This document shows positions 35,250 to 43,635 of a stretch of DNA of 64,000 nt, piece by piece. Location: contig OY782499.1 in assembly GCA_963677815.1 (NCBI GenBank), positions 1,302,001 through 1,366,000 of the forward strand, read 5' to 3'. Numbering within the stretch: position 1 is the stretch's first letter; every line of letters starts with the position of its first letter. The DNA is from JAEKNW01 sp963677815. Lineage in GTDB: Bacteria > Cloacimonadota > Cloacimonadia > Cloacimonadales > JAFGVF01. The position numbers and the translations under genes were made by a program. The notes under the pieces are model-generated. The model saw only the letters and a list, made by a program, of their open reading frames with translations, did no database searches and was not told the origin of the DNA.

Positions 35250-36425
35250 TTAATCCAGCAGTTTGGGTGTAAAAACTTTGATTAAAATTAGACCTAGAGG
35301 TGCGGTAAAAAGGATTGCTAAAACAGCTAAAGCTAGGATAACTTCCCCTTCTGCTAGACCAATTTTAAGAGCGACAGAGCCCAAGGCGGCTTGAACAGTT
35401 GCTTTTGGTAGATAGGCGAATACACAAAAAAGTCTTTCTTTCTTATTCAAATCAGAAAACTGAGTAGCTAACCAGACCCCAAGAGACCTAGCTAATAAGC
35501 CTAATGAAATAACAAAAAGTCCTTTTAATCCTGAAGAGTAAGCGACTTTAACATCTACGGATAATCCAATCAAAACAAAGAGAATAATTTCAGCAAACAC
35601 CCAGATATGAGCTAATTTATTAGCTAAATCATGGGCTATATCATTAGCTTTTTCTAGGATGATGAATCCAACTGTCATTATTCCAAGCAGGGCAGCACTG
35701 TGCAAAAGGTCACCTACTCTTACTAATAACATAGAAATAGTTAGAAGTATAAGAGTTTGCTCTGTAGATTTTATATGCTGAGCTCTTTTCTTAAAATAAT
35801 AAATTAAGAAATATCCAACTATTAATCCTGGAACAATACCAAGCACAATTGATAGAGGTATGCTTAGGATTATTTTTCCAATCTGCAAATTAGTTTTGGA
35901 TATTAAGGATAGAAAAAGAGAAAATAGGGTTATAGCGAAAACATCATCTATAGAAGCTCCAGCTAAAACAATAGTTGGGACATCCTTTCTTTTACCTATT
36001 CCCTTAGCTTTGATTTCCAACATTGAGGGTACAATTACTGCAGGAGAAACCGCTGATAGCATAAAGGCAGTTAGACCTGCGGTAGTATAAGAAAAATCAA
36101 AGATATAGTGAAAGAGAAAAAGAAGGGTAAATCCTTCAAGTAAACAAGGAATAAAGCTCATTAGCAGAGCTGTAAAACCTACTTTCTTAAGGGTAGTTTT
36201 ACTAATACCTAAACCAGCTCTTAATAATATTACTATTAGGGCGAATGATTTAAGAAAAGGTTCTCCGGAATCAACTATTGCTGGTATTTGTCCTTTAAAA
36301 CAATAAGAGAATAAGATACCCCAAATCAACATCCCTAAGACTGACGGCAGCTTGAGTCTAGTGAATAATTTACCCATAAACCAGCCACCCAAAAGCATAA
36401 TCACAACAAACAAATTAATATCCAT
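35250..36425 (-). CDS. Cation/proton antiporter (CPA family), fluoride-riboswitch controlled
   Basis: 391 residues, about 11-12 TM helices. It has the CPA-type pattern near the N-terminus (LKLPSVLGMLIWGIL), AVSPAVIVPSML in the core, a helix with GASIDDVFAITLFSLF (the two Asp suit the electrogenic ion-binding site), and ALGSVALKIGLAEGEVILALAVLAIL near the end. The leader carries a fluoride-type riboswitch and terminator, so the physiological role may be fluoride or fluoride-linked proton homeostasis. Sodium/proton antiporters are among the known genes under this riboswitch class. ATG 36425 has GGAG five bases upstream, just past the terminator. Confidence 0.87.
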   Translation of the reverse strand: MDINLFVVIMLLGGWFMGKLFTRLKLPSVLGMLIWGILFSYCFKGQIPAIVDSGEPFLKSFALIVILLRAGLGISKTTLKKVGFTALLMSFIPCLLEGFTLLFLFHYIFDFSYTTAGLTAFMLSAVSPAVIVPSMLEIKAKGIGKRKDVPTIVLAGASIDDVFAITLFSLFLSLISKTNLQIGKIILSIPLSIVLGIVPGLIVGYFLIYYFKKRAQHIKSTEQTLILLTISMLLVRVGDLLHSAALLGIMTVGFIILEKANDIAHDLANKLAHIWVFAEIILFVLIGLSVDVKVAYSSGLKGLFVISLGLLARSLGVWLATQFSDLNKKERLFCVFAYLPKATVQAALGSVALKIGLAEGEVILALAVLAILFTAPLGLILIKVFTPKLLD

Positions 36426-36436
36426 TATTTCTCCAA

Positions 36437-36477
36437 TAAAAAACTCCTAAACGGAGAGTTTTTCTTCGTTTAGGAGT
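36437..36477 (-). terminator. Riboswitch expression-platform terminator
   Basis: On the minus strand ACTCCTAAACG (36477-36467) pairs with CGTTTAGGAGT (36453-36443) around a 13-base loop, followed by six Ts. The 5' arm shares the ACTCC that the aptamer needs for its pseudoknot, so ligand binding would block the terminator. The arrangement closely resembles the Bacillus cereus crcB switch as I remember it. Confidence 0.85.
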
Positions 36478-36553
36478 CATCAGCCATTTACAGCAGTTTG
36501 ACCCAAATAATCTAATACATCATTTGGGTTGAAGGTGAACTCCATCACCTATA
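36471..36553 (-). ncRNA. Fluoride riboswitch (crcB motif)
   Basis: On the minus strand: TATAGGTGATGGAGTTCACC, where stem GGTG/CACC carries the conserved loop ATGGAGTT, and later CAAACTGC...GGCTGATGACTCCTA, the conserved 3' block. Loop GGAGT can pair with ACTCC as the pseudoknot. Between the blocks lies an extra 8-bp helix (ACCCAAAT/ATTTGGGT, 36501-36529). The class binds fluoride through Mg2+ ions and turns on fluoride-resistance genes; here it precedes the antiporter. The match is by memory of the consensus. Confidence 0.85.
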
Positions 36554-36636
36554 AGACGAGAAAATATTATTAACCATAAGAGTCAAGAAATATGTATTTG
36601 AACATGGATATTATTGTATCTTCTTGTTCTCCCAAA

Positions 36637-36666
36637 CAAAAAAGAGGTTCATAAGAACCTCTTTTA
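36637..36666 (-). terminator. Terminator after the TPR lipoprotein
   Basis: AAAGAGGTTC / GAACCTCTTT with loop ATAA (36641-36664); a U run follows on the minus strand. Confidence 0.85.
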
Positions 36667-36688
36667 ATATATTTAAGTTAAGTTTATT

Positions 36689-37858
36689 TTAGTTAGCTTG
36701 ACTCAATTCTTGATATTTTTTAGCATAATATTTATACTTATCATTATCTTTTAATTTTTGAGCAGCGAAAGCAGCAAACTGAGCAGGCATCTTGTTAGTT
36801 CTTTCAACAACAAACCATTTTTCAGAGTAGTTTAAAAGGTCTTCAAACATTTCCTTTTGGTATAAGAATTGGCAAAATGCTCTTAGGTTAGCAGGTGAAG
36901 CTTCAATATCAATCAATTTAACGCTATATTCATAAAATGCATCATTATTCTCAAGTAAATTAGCATAGAAAATCAATGATTTATAAATATCAACATTTTC
37001 TGGAATTAATTCATTTGCTTCTAACATTTTATCATAAGCAGCTTGGTAGTTTTCCAATTTTTCCATAGTTGCAGCATACAAATCGTAATGATCATAATTG
37101 TATGGATCTTGTTGGATTAAAACTTCAATTTGTTCAGCAGCTTCTTGATATTTTTCTAAAGCAAAAAGTTGTTTTGAATATTGAGTTCTGTATTCAATAT
37201 TGGTAGGTTCAATACGTACCCATTGTGAGAACATATAAAGCATTTCATTTTCAAGTTTAGAAATTTCAACTTCATTTGGTTCTTCTGCTTTGCGTAAAGC
37301 TATTTTTTCATTATTTAAAATTGATGTTAAGAATCTGTAAGGTTCAAGATTATCAGGATCAAGTTCAATTAATTTGTAATATTTTGCTTTGATTTCTTCA
37401 AGAACACCTTCTCCATCATTAGAGTAAGTCTCATACTCTTTGTTAGCTAAAAGTAGGATTCTAGCATTAATAGAATCAAGTTTTTTACGAGTATCTTTAT
37501 ACCATCTTCTTTGATCTCTACTCATTTCTTCACGAGTTAAATCTGAAAGTTGCTTATATACTATCTGATATTTAGCATAGGCTTTAAGGTAAGATTCATA
37601 AGCTATTCTATCGTTGTTTTCAGCATTGAAAAAGTCGATATCAGCTAATTTTTTGTTAGTTTCTAAATGAGTTGGATACTCCTCTAAAACTTCTTCAAAG
37701 AAGCCTTGAGCGTTTTCCAATAATTGTTGTGAATAATAGATGTTTCCGTTTCTAAGGGCTCTTTTAGCTTTTGGACTAAGAGAATCACTACTGTTGAAGA
37801 TTGAACAGCCAGTAAACAAAATCGTAATTCCTATTAATACTAAAAAGTATTTCTTCAT
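36689..37858 (-). CDS. TPR-repeat lipoprotein
   Basis: 389 residues with a lipoprotein signal (ILFTGCS, Cys18) and tetratricopeptide-like helices throughout: LRNGNIYYSQQLLENAQGFF, LFALEKYQEAAEQIEVLIQQDPYN and AATMEKLENYQAAYDKMLEANELIPEN are clear units. Aromatic and acidic residues dominate. It is probably a periplasm-facing lipid-anchored scaffold; no specific partner is indicated. GGAGG precedes ATG at 37858. Transcribed alone, with its own terminator. Confidence 0.88.
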   Translation of the reverse strand: MKKYFLVLIGITILFTGCSIFNSSDSLSPKAKRALRNGNIYYSQQLLENAQGFFEEVLEEYPTHLETNKKLADIDFFNAENNDRIAYESYLKAYAKYQIVYKQLSDLTREEMSRDQRRWYKDTRKKLDSINARILLLANKEYETYSNDGEGVLEEIKAKYYKLIELDPDNLEPYRFLTSILNNEKIALRKAEEPNEVEISKLENEMLYMFSQWVRIEPTNIEYRTQYSKQLFALEKYQEAAEQIEVLIQQDPYNYDHYDLYAATMEKLENYQAAYDKMLEANELIPENVDIYKSLIFYANLLENNDAFYEYSVKLIDIEASPANLRAFCQFLYQKEMFEDLLNYSEKWFVVERTNKMPAQFAAFAAQKLKDNDKYKYYAKKYQELSQAN

Positions 37859-38096
37859 GTAAATCCTCCACGATTACACTTTATTATTTAATTAAAATTA
37901 TCTAATATTTAATAATTAATTAAGAATAAAAAAAATTTCTAAGACTATTTTATCAAAAATCACAATTTATTAAATAAAGTCAAGTATTAAAATTAAAAGT
38001 ATCTTCTTGCCAATTTATTATATGGATATTTAATTGCTTTAGAAACTTACTTACATAAGCTATAACTACATATAATAAAGGAGTTAGGAATAAATA

Positions 38097-38531
38097 ATGT
38101 TTGAAATTTCTAGTGAGTTTAATCAAAATATTTTTTCTCAAATTATTCAACTATGGAAAATCACAGGGGTAGGGAATCCTGCTAGAGGTGATAATTTTAC
38201 AAGTATCAAGAAAAGTTTAGACCATGGAGGAAAGATTTTTACTTTGCTTAATAATCAAAAGGTTATTGGTACTTGTTGGCTGACTCATGACTTCAGACGA
38301 AGTTATATCCATCACATGGCTATCCATCCAGATTATCAAAATGCAGGACATGGCAGGAAAATACTTGAGCTAGCTCTGGAATATAGTCAAGAATTAGGTT
38401 TGCAAGCAAAACTAGAAGTCCATAAGAATAATCCTCATGCCCAGAATCTTTATAAAAAGCAGGGATTTAAACTTCTTGACGGTTATGAAGTCTATATTAA
38501 AAGGGATATAAAAAAACAAAACGAGGAATAA
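38097..38531 (+). CDS. GNAT-family N-acetyltransferase
   Basis: 144 residues. The acetyl-CoA-binding motif is HHMAIHPDYQNAGHGRKILELA, with the later AKLEVHKNNPHAQNLYKKQGF typical of GNAT enzymes. The substrate is unknown. First gene of a three-gene plus-strand operon; it stops three bases before the alcohol dehydrogenase. Confidence 0.9.
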   Translation: MFEISSEFNQNIFSQIIQLWKITGVGNPARGDNFTSIKKSLDHGGKIFTLLNNQKVIGTCWLTHDFRRSYIHHMAIHPDYQNAGHGRKILELALEYSQELGLQAKLEVHKNNPHAQNLYKKQGFKLLDGYEVYIKRDIKKQNEE

Positions 38532-38534
38532 ATT

Positions 38535-39629
38535 ATGAACTTCTTTATACCTACAAAAATATTCTATGGTAAAGATGCTTTTGATCAAGCTGAAAGCTCT
38601 TTAAAAGGTCTTGGCGAGAAAGCTCTTATTGTTACGGGAAGACATTCAGCACAGAAGAGTGGTGCCCTAGCTCAAACAGTTAAAAGTCTTGAAAATAATA
38701 ATATTCAATATATAATATATGATCAAATTGAAGAGAATCCAAGTTTAATAAGTGTCAGACGAGGAGTGGATATTTGCCATAAGGAGAAGTGTGATTTCAT
38801 TATTGGCATTGGTGGTGGCTCTCCTATTGATGCAGGTAAAGCTATTGCTATGATTGTGGGTTCTAAAATAGACACTTCAGAAATTTACCAAGCTGATAAA
38901 TTTATTAATGCTTTGCCTCTTGTGGCTATTCCTATTACTTCAGGAACAGGTACAGAAGCTACTCAATATAGTGTCTTAACTGATACAGAGAATGACACAA
39001 AAGCTGGTTTTGGCTCTCATCTGGTATTTCCAGCAATCTCAGTTCTTAATCCTGAATTTACCTACTCTTTACCAAAAAAAGTAACTTTGAATACAGCTAT
39101 TGATGCCTTAAGTCATTTACTAGAAGGATTGTTCTCTAGAAATAGAAATCCTTTAACCTATCCTTTCATTTTTAAGGGAGTGAAACTTATTATTGATAAT
39201 TTAGAAACAGCTTTAGATAATCCAAATTCCTATCAAGCTCGTAATGGTCTTATGCAGGCTTCATTATATGGTGGTATTGTTATTGCGCACAGTGGAACAA
39301 CCCTCCAACACTCAATAGGTTATCCCTTAACAACTAAATTTGGAACTCCTCACGGTTTGGCTAATGGTATTGTAATGGAAGAAATTATGAAAATCTATTA
39401 TCCACATATAAAAGAAGAAATTGATGATTTAATGACTTATTTAGCCTTAGATTTGACTTCATTTTTTGCTTGGATAAAGAAGTTTGATTTGAATTTAAAA
39501 GAAAAATTAGATGAAGAATTAATAGAATTCATGAGTCAAAAGGTTATGGAAACGCGTAATATGGCTTTAAATCCTCTTTCCGTAAGTAAAGAGCAAGTTA
39601 AAGATTTGTATCGAAAAATAAGCTTATAG
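38535..39629 (+). CDS. Iron-containing alcohol dehydrogenase
   Basis: 364 residues of the group III (Fe-ADH) family. The NAD(P)-binding part has GIGGGSPIDAGKAIA and PITSGTGTEATQYSV. Metal ligands are expected in NTAIDALSHLLEG (Asp and His), TTLQHSIGYPL (His) and FGTPHGLANG (His). It reduces an aldehyde or ketone, or oxidises an alcohol; substrate not predictable. GAGGAATAAATT precedes the ATG. Confidence 0.93.
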   Translation: MNFFIPTKIFYGKDAFDQAESSLKGLGEKALIVTGRHSAQKSGALAQTVKSLENNNIQYIIYDQIEENPSLISVRRGVDICHKEKCDFIIGIGGGSPIDAGKAIAMIVGSKIDTSEIYQADKFINALPLVAIPITSGTGTEATQYSVLTDTENDTKAGFGSHLVFPAISVLNPEFTYSLPKKVTLNTAIDALSHLLEGLFSRNRNPLTYPFIFKGVKLIIDNLETALDNPNSYQARNGLMQASLYGGIVIAHSGTTLQHSIGYPLTTKFGTPHGLANGIVMEEIMKIYYPHIKEEIDDLMTYLALDLTSFFAWIKKFDLNLKEKLDEELIEFMSQKVMETRNMALNPLSVSKEQVKDLYRKISL

Positions 39630-39644
39630 GCTAAGGAAAATTAA

Positions 39645-41561
39645 GTGGCTAAAATCGAGTTACTTGCACCTGCAGGAAATGAAGAATCACTTGTAGCAGC
39701 TGTTGAGGCTGGATGTGATGCTGTATATTTAGGATTATCAAGCTTTAATGCTAGGTCTCGAGCAAAGAATTTTCACATAGAGCAAGTTCCTAGCTTATTA
39801 GAGTATTGTCATGCTAAAGGGGTAAAGGTCTTTATTACCTTGAATACTCTGATAAAGAACAATGAATTAACAGACTTAGTTAAGCTGCTCTATAAACTTG
39901 TGGAAGCAGGACCAGATGCAATTATTGTTCAAGATTTTGCTCTATTTTATCTTCTGCAAAAGCTCAACTATAAGCATATCCATTTTTCTACTCAAGCTGG
40001 AATTCATAATTCTCTAGGAGTTAAATTTGCTCATGATAAGGGGGCAGAAAGAGCTATTCTTGCTCGGGAATTAACTCTTACAGAGATAGAAGCTGCTTCC
40101 CAAGTTGGTGAGACTGAAATATTCATACATGGAGCCCTTTGCTACTCTATGTCTGGAGCTTGTTTATTTTCTAGCTATCTAGGTGGGATGTCTGCTAATA
40201 GAGGTAAATGCAAACAGCCTTGTAGAAGAGCTTTTAATCTAACCAAAAAGAAGAAAAGTCATATCTTTAGTTTGAAAGATTTTGAATTAATTGATTATCT
40301 CCCTCAGTTAGTTAAAGCAGGGGTGAAATCATTCAAGATTGAAGGGCGAATGAAAAGGGCTGACTATGTAAGTCAAGTTGTTTCAGCCTATAGAATGGCT
40401 CTGGATGACTACTCGCAAGTTGACCAAGCAAAAGAACTCTTAAGTAATGATTATGGTCGGAGCAAAACCCAGTATTTTCTTGGGGGAGATGTTTCTCAGT
40501 CCATTACTCAAGAACCTTTTGCTGGAATATTCTTGGGCTATGCTAAGCTAAGGGGTAATCGTTTATTCTTTCAAACTCCTTTGATCTGTCAATTAGGAGA
40601 TAAGATTAAACTCTATTATGGGGAAGAGGACTCTGATACTTTTACTATTACTAAGTTAGTAGAAGATGGTCTTGTAGAAATATCAGAGAAACTAGCTAAC
40701 AATGAAAAAGTAGCAGTTTATAAAGTATCTTCTGTAGATATTAAACTTCCTAAAATTACTCTGACAAGTAGCTATCTACCAAATATTTCAAATAAAGATG
40801 TAAGAGAACTTCTTGTCAGGGATAATTTCATTCCTAAAAAAATGAATAAAAAGAACATGTATATAAGGCTCAAGGCTATAGATGATATTGCTAATTTACC
40901 TAAGCTTGCTTATAATACTAAGTTCTTAATAGGACTTGATACCTATGGCAATAAAGTTGATAGGTTAGTTAAAAATGTAATTTGGGAACTCCCTGTTTTT
41001 GTCCCTGAAAGTGACCTTGAAAAGACGAAGAGTTATCTTGATAAACTTAATAAAATGGGTTATTATGACTTTGCTATTAGCCACATTTCTCAAATGTATC
41101 TTCTGCCAGCAAAAGTAAATATCTTAGCTAATGAAAATATCTATACCATGAATGACCTTGCGATTAAACAGGTAAAAGAATGGGGGATTTCTTCTTATAT
41201 TTTACCTTTGGAAAATGATATACCTAACTTAAATCATTATTCAAATAAGGATGGAATTCTTCCAATCCTCTTTACACCAGCTCTTTTTACTTCTAGAATG
41301 CCTGTAAAACAAGCTTTTATCAAGGATAATAAGAATTCTTATCAAATTGTTAGAAAAGGGAAACTGACTTATACTTATTCCTTAGATAAGGTATGTATTT
41401 TTAGCTTTTTGAAGAAACTTAAGGATTATAATAATTTCTTTTTAGACTTATCAACGCCAAACATCTCACCTGATGAATATTCTCAAATCTTTGAATATTT
41501 TAAGAAGGAAGAGAATATTCCCAACACTAAAAAGTTTAATTTCAAGAAAGGTTTGTGGTAG
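39645..41561 (+). CDS. Peptidase U32 family protein
   Basis: 638 residues. The N-terminal U32 core reads LLAPAGNEESLVAAVEAGCDAVYLG, IHGALCYSMSGACLFSSYLG, SANRGKCKQPCRR and SFKIEGRMKRADYV. Clustered Cys residues in the core suit the iron-sulfur centre of tRNA/rRNA hydroxylation proteins such as TrhP and RlhA. A C-terminal extension of about 330 residues is more divergent. The start is GTG at 39645 with AAGGA seven bases upstream, 15 bases after the dehydrogenase. RNA hydroxylation is a better guess than proteolysis. Confidence 0.88.
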   Translation: MAKIELLAPAGNEESLVAAVEAGCDAVYLGLSSFNARSRAKNFHIEQVPSLLEYCHAKGVKVFITLNTLIKNNELTDLVKLLYKLVEAGPDAIIVQDFALFYLLQKLNYKHIHFSTQAGIHNSLGVKFAHDKGAERAILARELTLTEIEAASQVGETEIFIHGALCYSMSGACLFSSYLGGMSANRGKCKQPCRRAFNLTKKKKSHIFSLKDFELIDYLPQLVKAGVKSFKIEGRMKRADYVSQVVSAYRMALDDYSQVDQAKELLSNDYGRSKTQYFLGGDVSQSITQEPFAGIFLGYAKLRGNRLFFQTPLICQLGDKIKLYYGEEDSDTFTITKLVEDGLVEISEKLANNEKVAVYKVSSVDIKLPKITLTSSYLPNISNKDVRELLVRDNFIPKKMNKKNMYIRLKAIDDIANLPKLAYNTKFLIGLDTYGNKVDRLVKNVIWELPVFVPESDLEKTKSYLDKLNKMGYYDFAISHISQMYLLPAKVNILANENIYTMNDLAIKQVKEWGISSYILPLENDIPNLNHYSNKDGILPILFTPALFTSRMPVKQAFIKDNKNSYQIVRKGKLTYTYSLDKVCIFSFLKKLKDYNNFFLDLSTPNISPDEYSQIFEYFKKEENIPNTKKFNFKKGLW

Positions 41562-41574
41562 ATATTAAGAATTT

Positions 41575-41901
41575 CTAAGATTTACCTAATAATTGCTTAA
41601 TGTATCTGAGCAAATACTTTAGCCAAAGATAAACTAATAAAGGAAATACTATAATAATTCTTTTATTATAGTCATAAGCTTGTGTAAAATTTAAGTGCAT
41701 TATTGAAACAAGAGCTCTAGAAGTTCCACATCCCCAACAGTCTTTCCCGGTTAGATTTTTATAAACACACAGGCTTGGGGCTTGTGCTAAATGCTTAAGG
41801 GTGATTTGAGATAATATAAGGGGAATTATAAGTAATAAAATTATAATTCCCAAAGCTTTTATTTTTCTAGAATCTTCGTACCAAGAGCCTACCATTTCCA
41901 T
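41575..41901 (-). CDS. DUF2752 membrane protein
   Basis: 108 residues, matching DUF2752: a TM helix, then LCVYKNLTGKDCWGCGTSRA (family pattern TG..CPGCG.TRA, with Trp for Pro here), LNFTQAYDYNKR and a second TM helix. Function unknown. Its first codons overlap the end of the TM2 gene by 35 bases. An alternative ATG at 41895 still overlaps. Confidence 0.85.
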   Translation of the reverse strand: MEMVGSWYEDSRKIKALGIIILLLIIPLILSQITLKHLAQAPSLCVYKNLTGKDCWGCGTSRALVSIMHLNFTQAYDYNKRIIIVFPLLVYLWLKYLLRYIKQLLGKS

Positions 41902-42274
41902 CTCTATAAGTATTAGTTACAATGAGTATTATGTCAATTATAACCCAGATTCCACAAGCACCTGCTGTGATTAACTGAAGTATTCCGATACCTACTTGCT
42001 TTGTATAAAATCTGTGAACCCCAAATGCTCCTAAGAAAATACATAAAAGTAGAGTTACCAACCAATCACAAGCATCATCATTAGATATATATTTTAAGGT
42101 GATTATTTCATCAGCTTTATCATTATCAAAAACAACAAAATCAACTATCATTCCGTTAACAGGCTCTTGTGCATCCTTCCAATTCTCTTTCACAAAATAA
42201 TAGCGATTCCCATTATCTCCAGATATGATTCCTGTATTTGCTGACCAATCATAATGTATCACTTTTCCACGCAT
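41867..42274 (-). CDS. TM2-domain protein with N-terminal cold-shock-like domain
   Basis: 135 residues. Residues 1-60 look like a small OB/cold-shock fold (MRGKVIHYDWSANTGIISGD, RYYFVKENW, VDFVVFDNDKADEI). Residues 70-135 are a TM2 domain: two TM helices around LGAFGVHRFYTKQVGIG and GIWVIIDIILI. Cold-shock plus TM2 or DUF1294 fusions are known but unexplained. AAGGAG precedes ATG at 42274. Confidence 0.85.
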   Translation of the reverse strand: MRGKVIHYDWSANTGIISGDNGNRYYFVKENWKDAQEPVNGMIVDFVVFDNDKADEIITLKYISNDDACDWLVTLLLCIFLGAFGVHRFYTKQVGIGILQLITAGACGIWVIIDIILIVTNTYRDGNGRLLVRRF

Positions 42275-42331
42275 CTGCTTCTCCTTCTAAAAATATCTAA
42301 TCTGTTCTGCTTAATAATGTTATATAGCAGA

Positions 42332-43102
42332 CTATTTGTTTTTCAATTTTGCTGTTATTAAATTAATACCATTTGCATCTTTTAAGAATAATTCATCATC
42401 AAGAATTTCGTATTCTTTAACTTGCAATAAACTCTTAAAGAACTTATTTTCTACATTAATGTTTGGTCCTGCCATCTTAGTAGACATAACAGGTGTGAAA
42501 CTAAGTTCATGGTCCACAAGATAATAGGAAGAACGATAAAAATTACAACCACCATAGCCATAAACTTTATTCTCATCACTATCAAAGTAAATGTTTAAAT
42601 GATCTTTGCCTTCTTCAGGCACTATTGCTACTTTAGTATCTTTCAACTTAGTAACTATCCACTCTCTTTCCAACAGAATACCAGGTATTTTGGTTAAGAT
42701 ATACTGTCCTTCCTCTTGTTTTGTAAGATCAGTATTAAGCTTATGCTTGAAAATTGCCTTATTCTCTTGAATTGCTAATATAGAGTTATATGCTTCGAAA
42801 TCACTCTGAAGAATAATTGAATTCCCATCCTCAGACCAAGTAAAAGTGCCATGAATAGTCATTAACTTATTATCACTCTTTAACATCTTCTCTCTTTTAA
42901 TAAAAGTAGAGTCCTTTTTTATCTCAAGATCAACATAAGTTTCTTCATTGTCTGGATAAGAAATTACACCTTGGTAAAAACCAGACCAATCAAGGGATAA
43001 TCTACTACTGTGCTGGTCTTCTATAACTTCCTTCTTGCCACAAGCTAATAAAAATATACTGACTATTATTATATAAATTAGATTGAATCTTAAGCTTTTC
43101 AT
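42332..43102 (-). CDS. Lipoprotein with NlpE-like and META (HslJ) domains
   Basis: 256 residues with a lipobox (FLLACG, Cys22). Residues 40-135 resemble the NlpE N-terminal domain (LDWSGFYQGVI, VDLEIKKDSTF, GTFTWSEDGNSIIL) but lack its paired Cys. Residues 145-256 form a META domain (LEREWIVTKLKD, KVYGYGGCNFYRSSY, LSFTPVMSTKMAGP). Such proteins are linked to envelope stress and motility or antibiotic phenotypes. AAGGAAG precedes ATG at 43102. Confidence 0.87.
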   Translation of the reverse strand: MKSLRFNLIYIIIVSIFLLACGKKEVIEDQHSSRLSLDWSGFYQGVISYPDNEETYVDLEIKKDSTFIKREKMLKSDNKLMTIHGTFTWSEDGNSIILQSDFEAYNSILAIQENKAIFKHKLNTDLTKQEEGQYILTKIPGILLEREWIVTKLKDTKVAIVPEEGKDHLNIYFDSDENKVYGYGGCNFYRSSYYLVDHELSFTPVMSTKMAGPNINVENKFFKSLLQVKEYEILDDELFLKDANGINLITAKLKNK

Positions 43103-43422
43103 TATAATACTTCCTTACAAAATCTTCATTTTTCCTATTATTTATTATTAATATATTTTTGTCAAACTTGATTTAATTTTTTTATTTTTTGTATGAGAAT
43201 GTTTTGGAAATATTAGACCAATTATCTTTTCTTAATAATAAGTTTCTGATAACCTTGAATCCATTATCTTAACAGATATATAGCTAATGTTATTTATTTT
43301 ATTTCAGTAATATAGGTTTATCTACTTAATCAGTTTTCAGTATAATTTAAAAATTATCTTGACATAAATCACTAATTTTTCAATCTGACAAAACGAATTT
43401 GTTAAAGATATTAAAAATAATA
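43103..43422. other. Gene-free AT-rich stretch before tRNA-Met
   Basis: About 320 bp, very AT-rich, between divergently arranged genes. A minus-strand TTGACA at 43160-43165 could serve the META lipoprotein, and a plus-strand TTGACA at 43359-43364 the tRNA. I see no gene or repeat. Confidence 0.5.
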
Positions 43423-43499
43423 GGACCTATAGCTCAGTTTGGTAGAGCTTCCGGCTCATAACCGGACGGTCGGGGGTTCGACTCCCTCTGGGTCCACCA
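43423..43499 (+). tRNA. tRNA-Met (CAT)
   Basis: Acceptor GGACCTA/TGGGTCC, D arm AGCTCAGTTTGGTAGAGC, anticodon stem CCGG/CCGG with loop CTCATAA (anticodon CAT), T arm GGGGGTTCGACTCCC, CCA encoded. Elongator Met is the best reading; a lysidine-modified Ile tRNA with CAT cannot be excluded by eye. Confidence 0.93.
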
Positions 43500-43504
43500 C
43501 TTTT

Positions 43505-43530
43505 AGCCTGCTTTGCAGGCTTTTTTTATT
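43505..43530 (+). terminator. Terminator after tRNA-Met
   Basis: AGCCTGC-TTT-GCAGGCT followed by TTTTTTT. Confidence 0.9.
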
Positions 43531-43542
43531 TGATTTTGAATG

Positions 43543-43620
43543 TTAAACCTAAATAATGCAGTAGGCCTTGTAAATATCATTTTCTTCGTCATTAAAGTTT
43601 TACTGCACCATTCAGTTAAA
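43543..43620 (+). repeat. Dispersed leader repeat, short copy
   Basis: AACCTAAATAATGCAGTAGG (CCTT follows) and, further on, AAAGTTTTACTGCACCATTC. Both blocks recur at 48133-48356 with a longer middle. Each copy lies upstream of a plus-strand gene. Confidence 0.5.
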
Positions 43621-43635
43621 AGAAAGGATTTTGTT

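Noticed and set aside
43540..43635. N-terminal extension of the RlmI-like protein from ATG 43540
   Set aside because: It coincides with a dispersed repeat, has no ribosome site and no family similarity; GTG 43636 has a good site.
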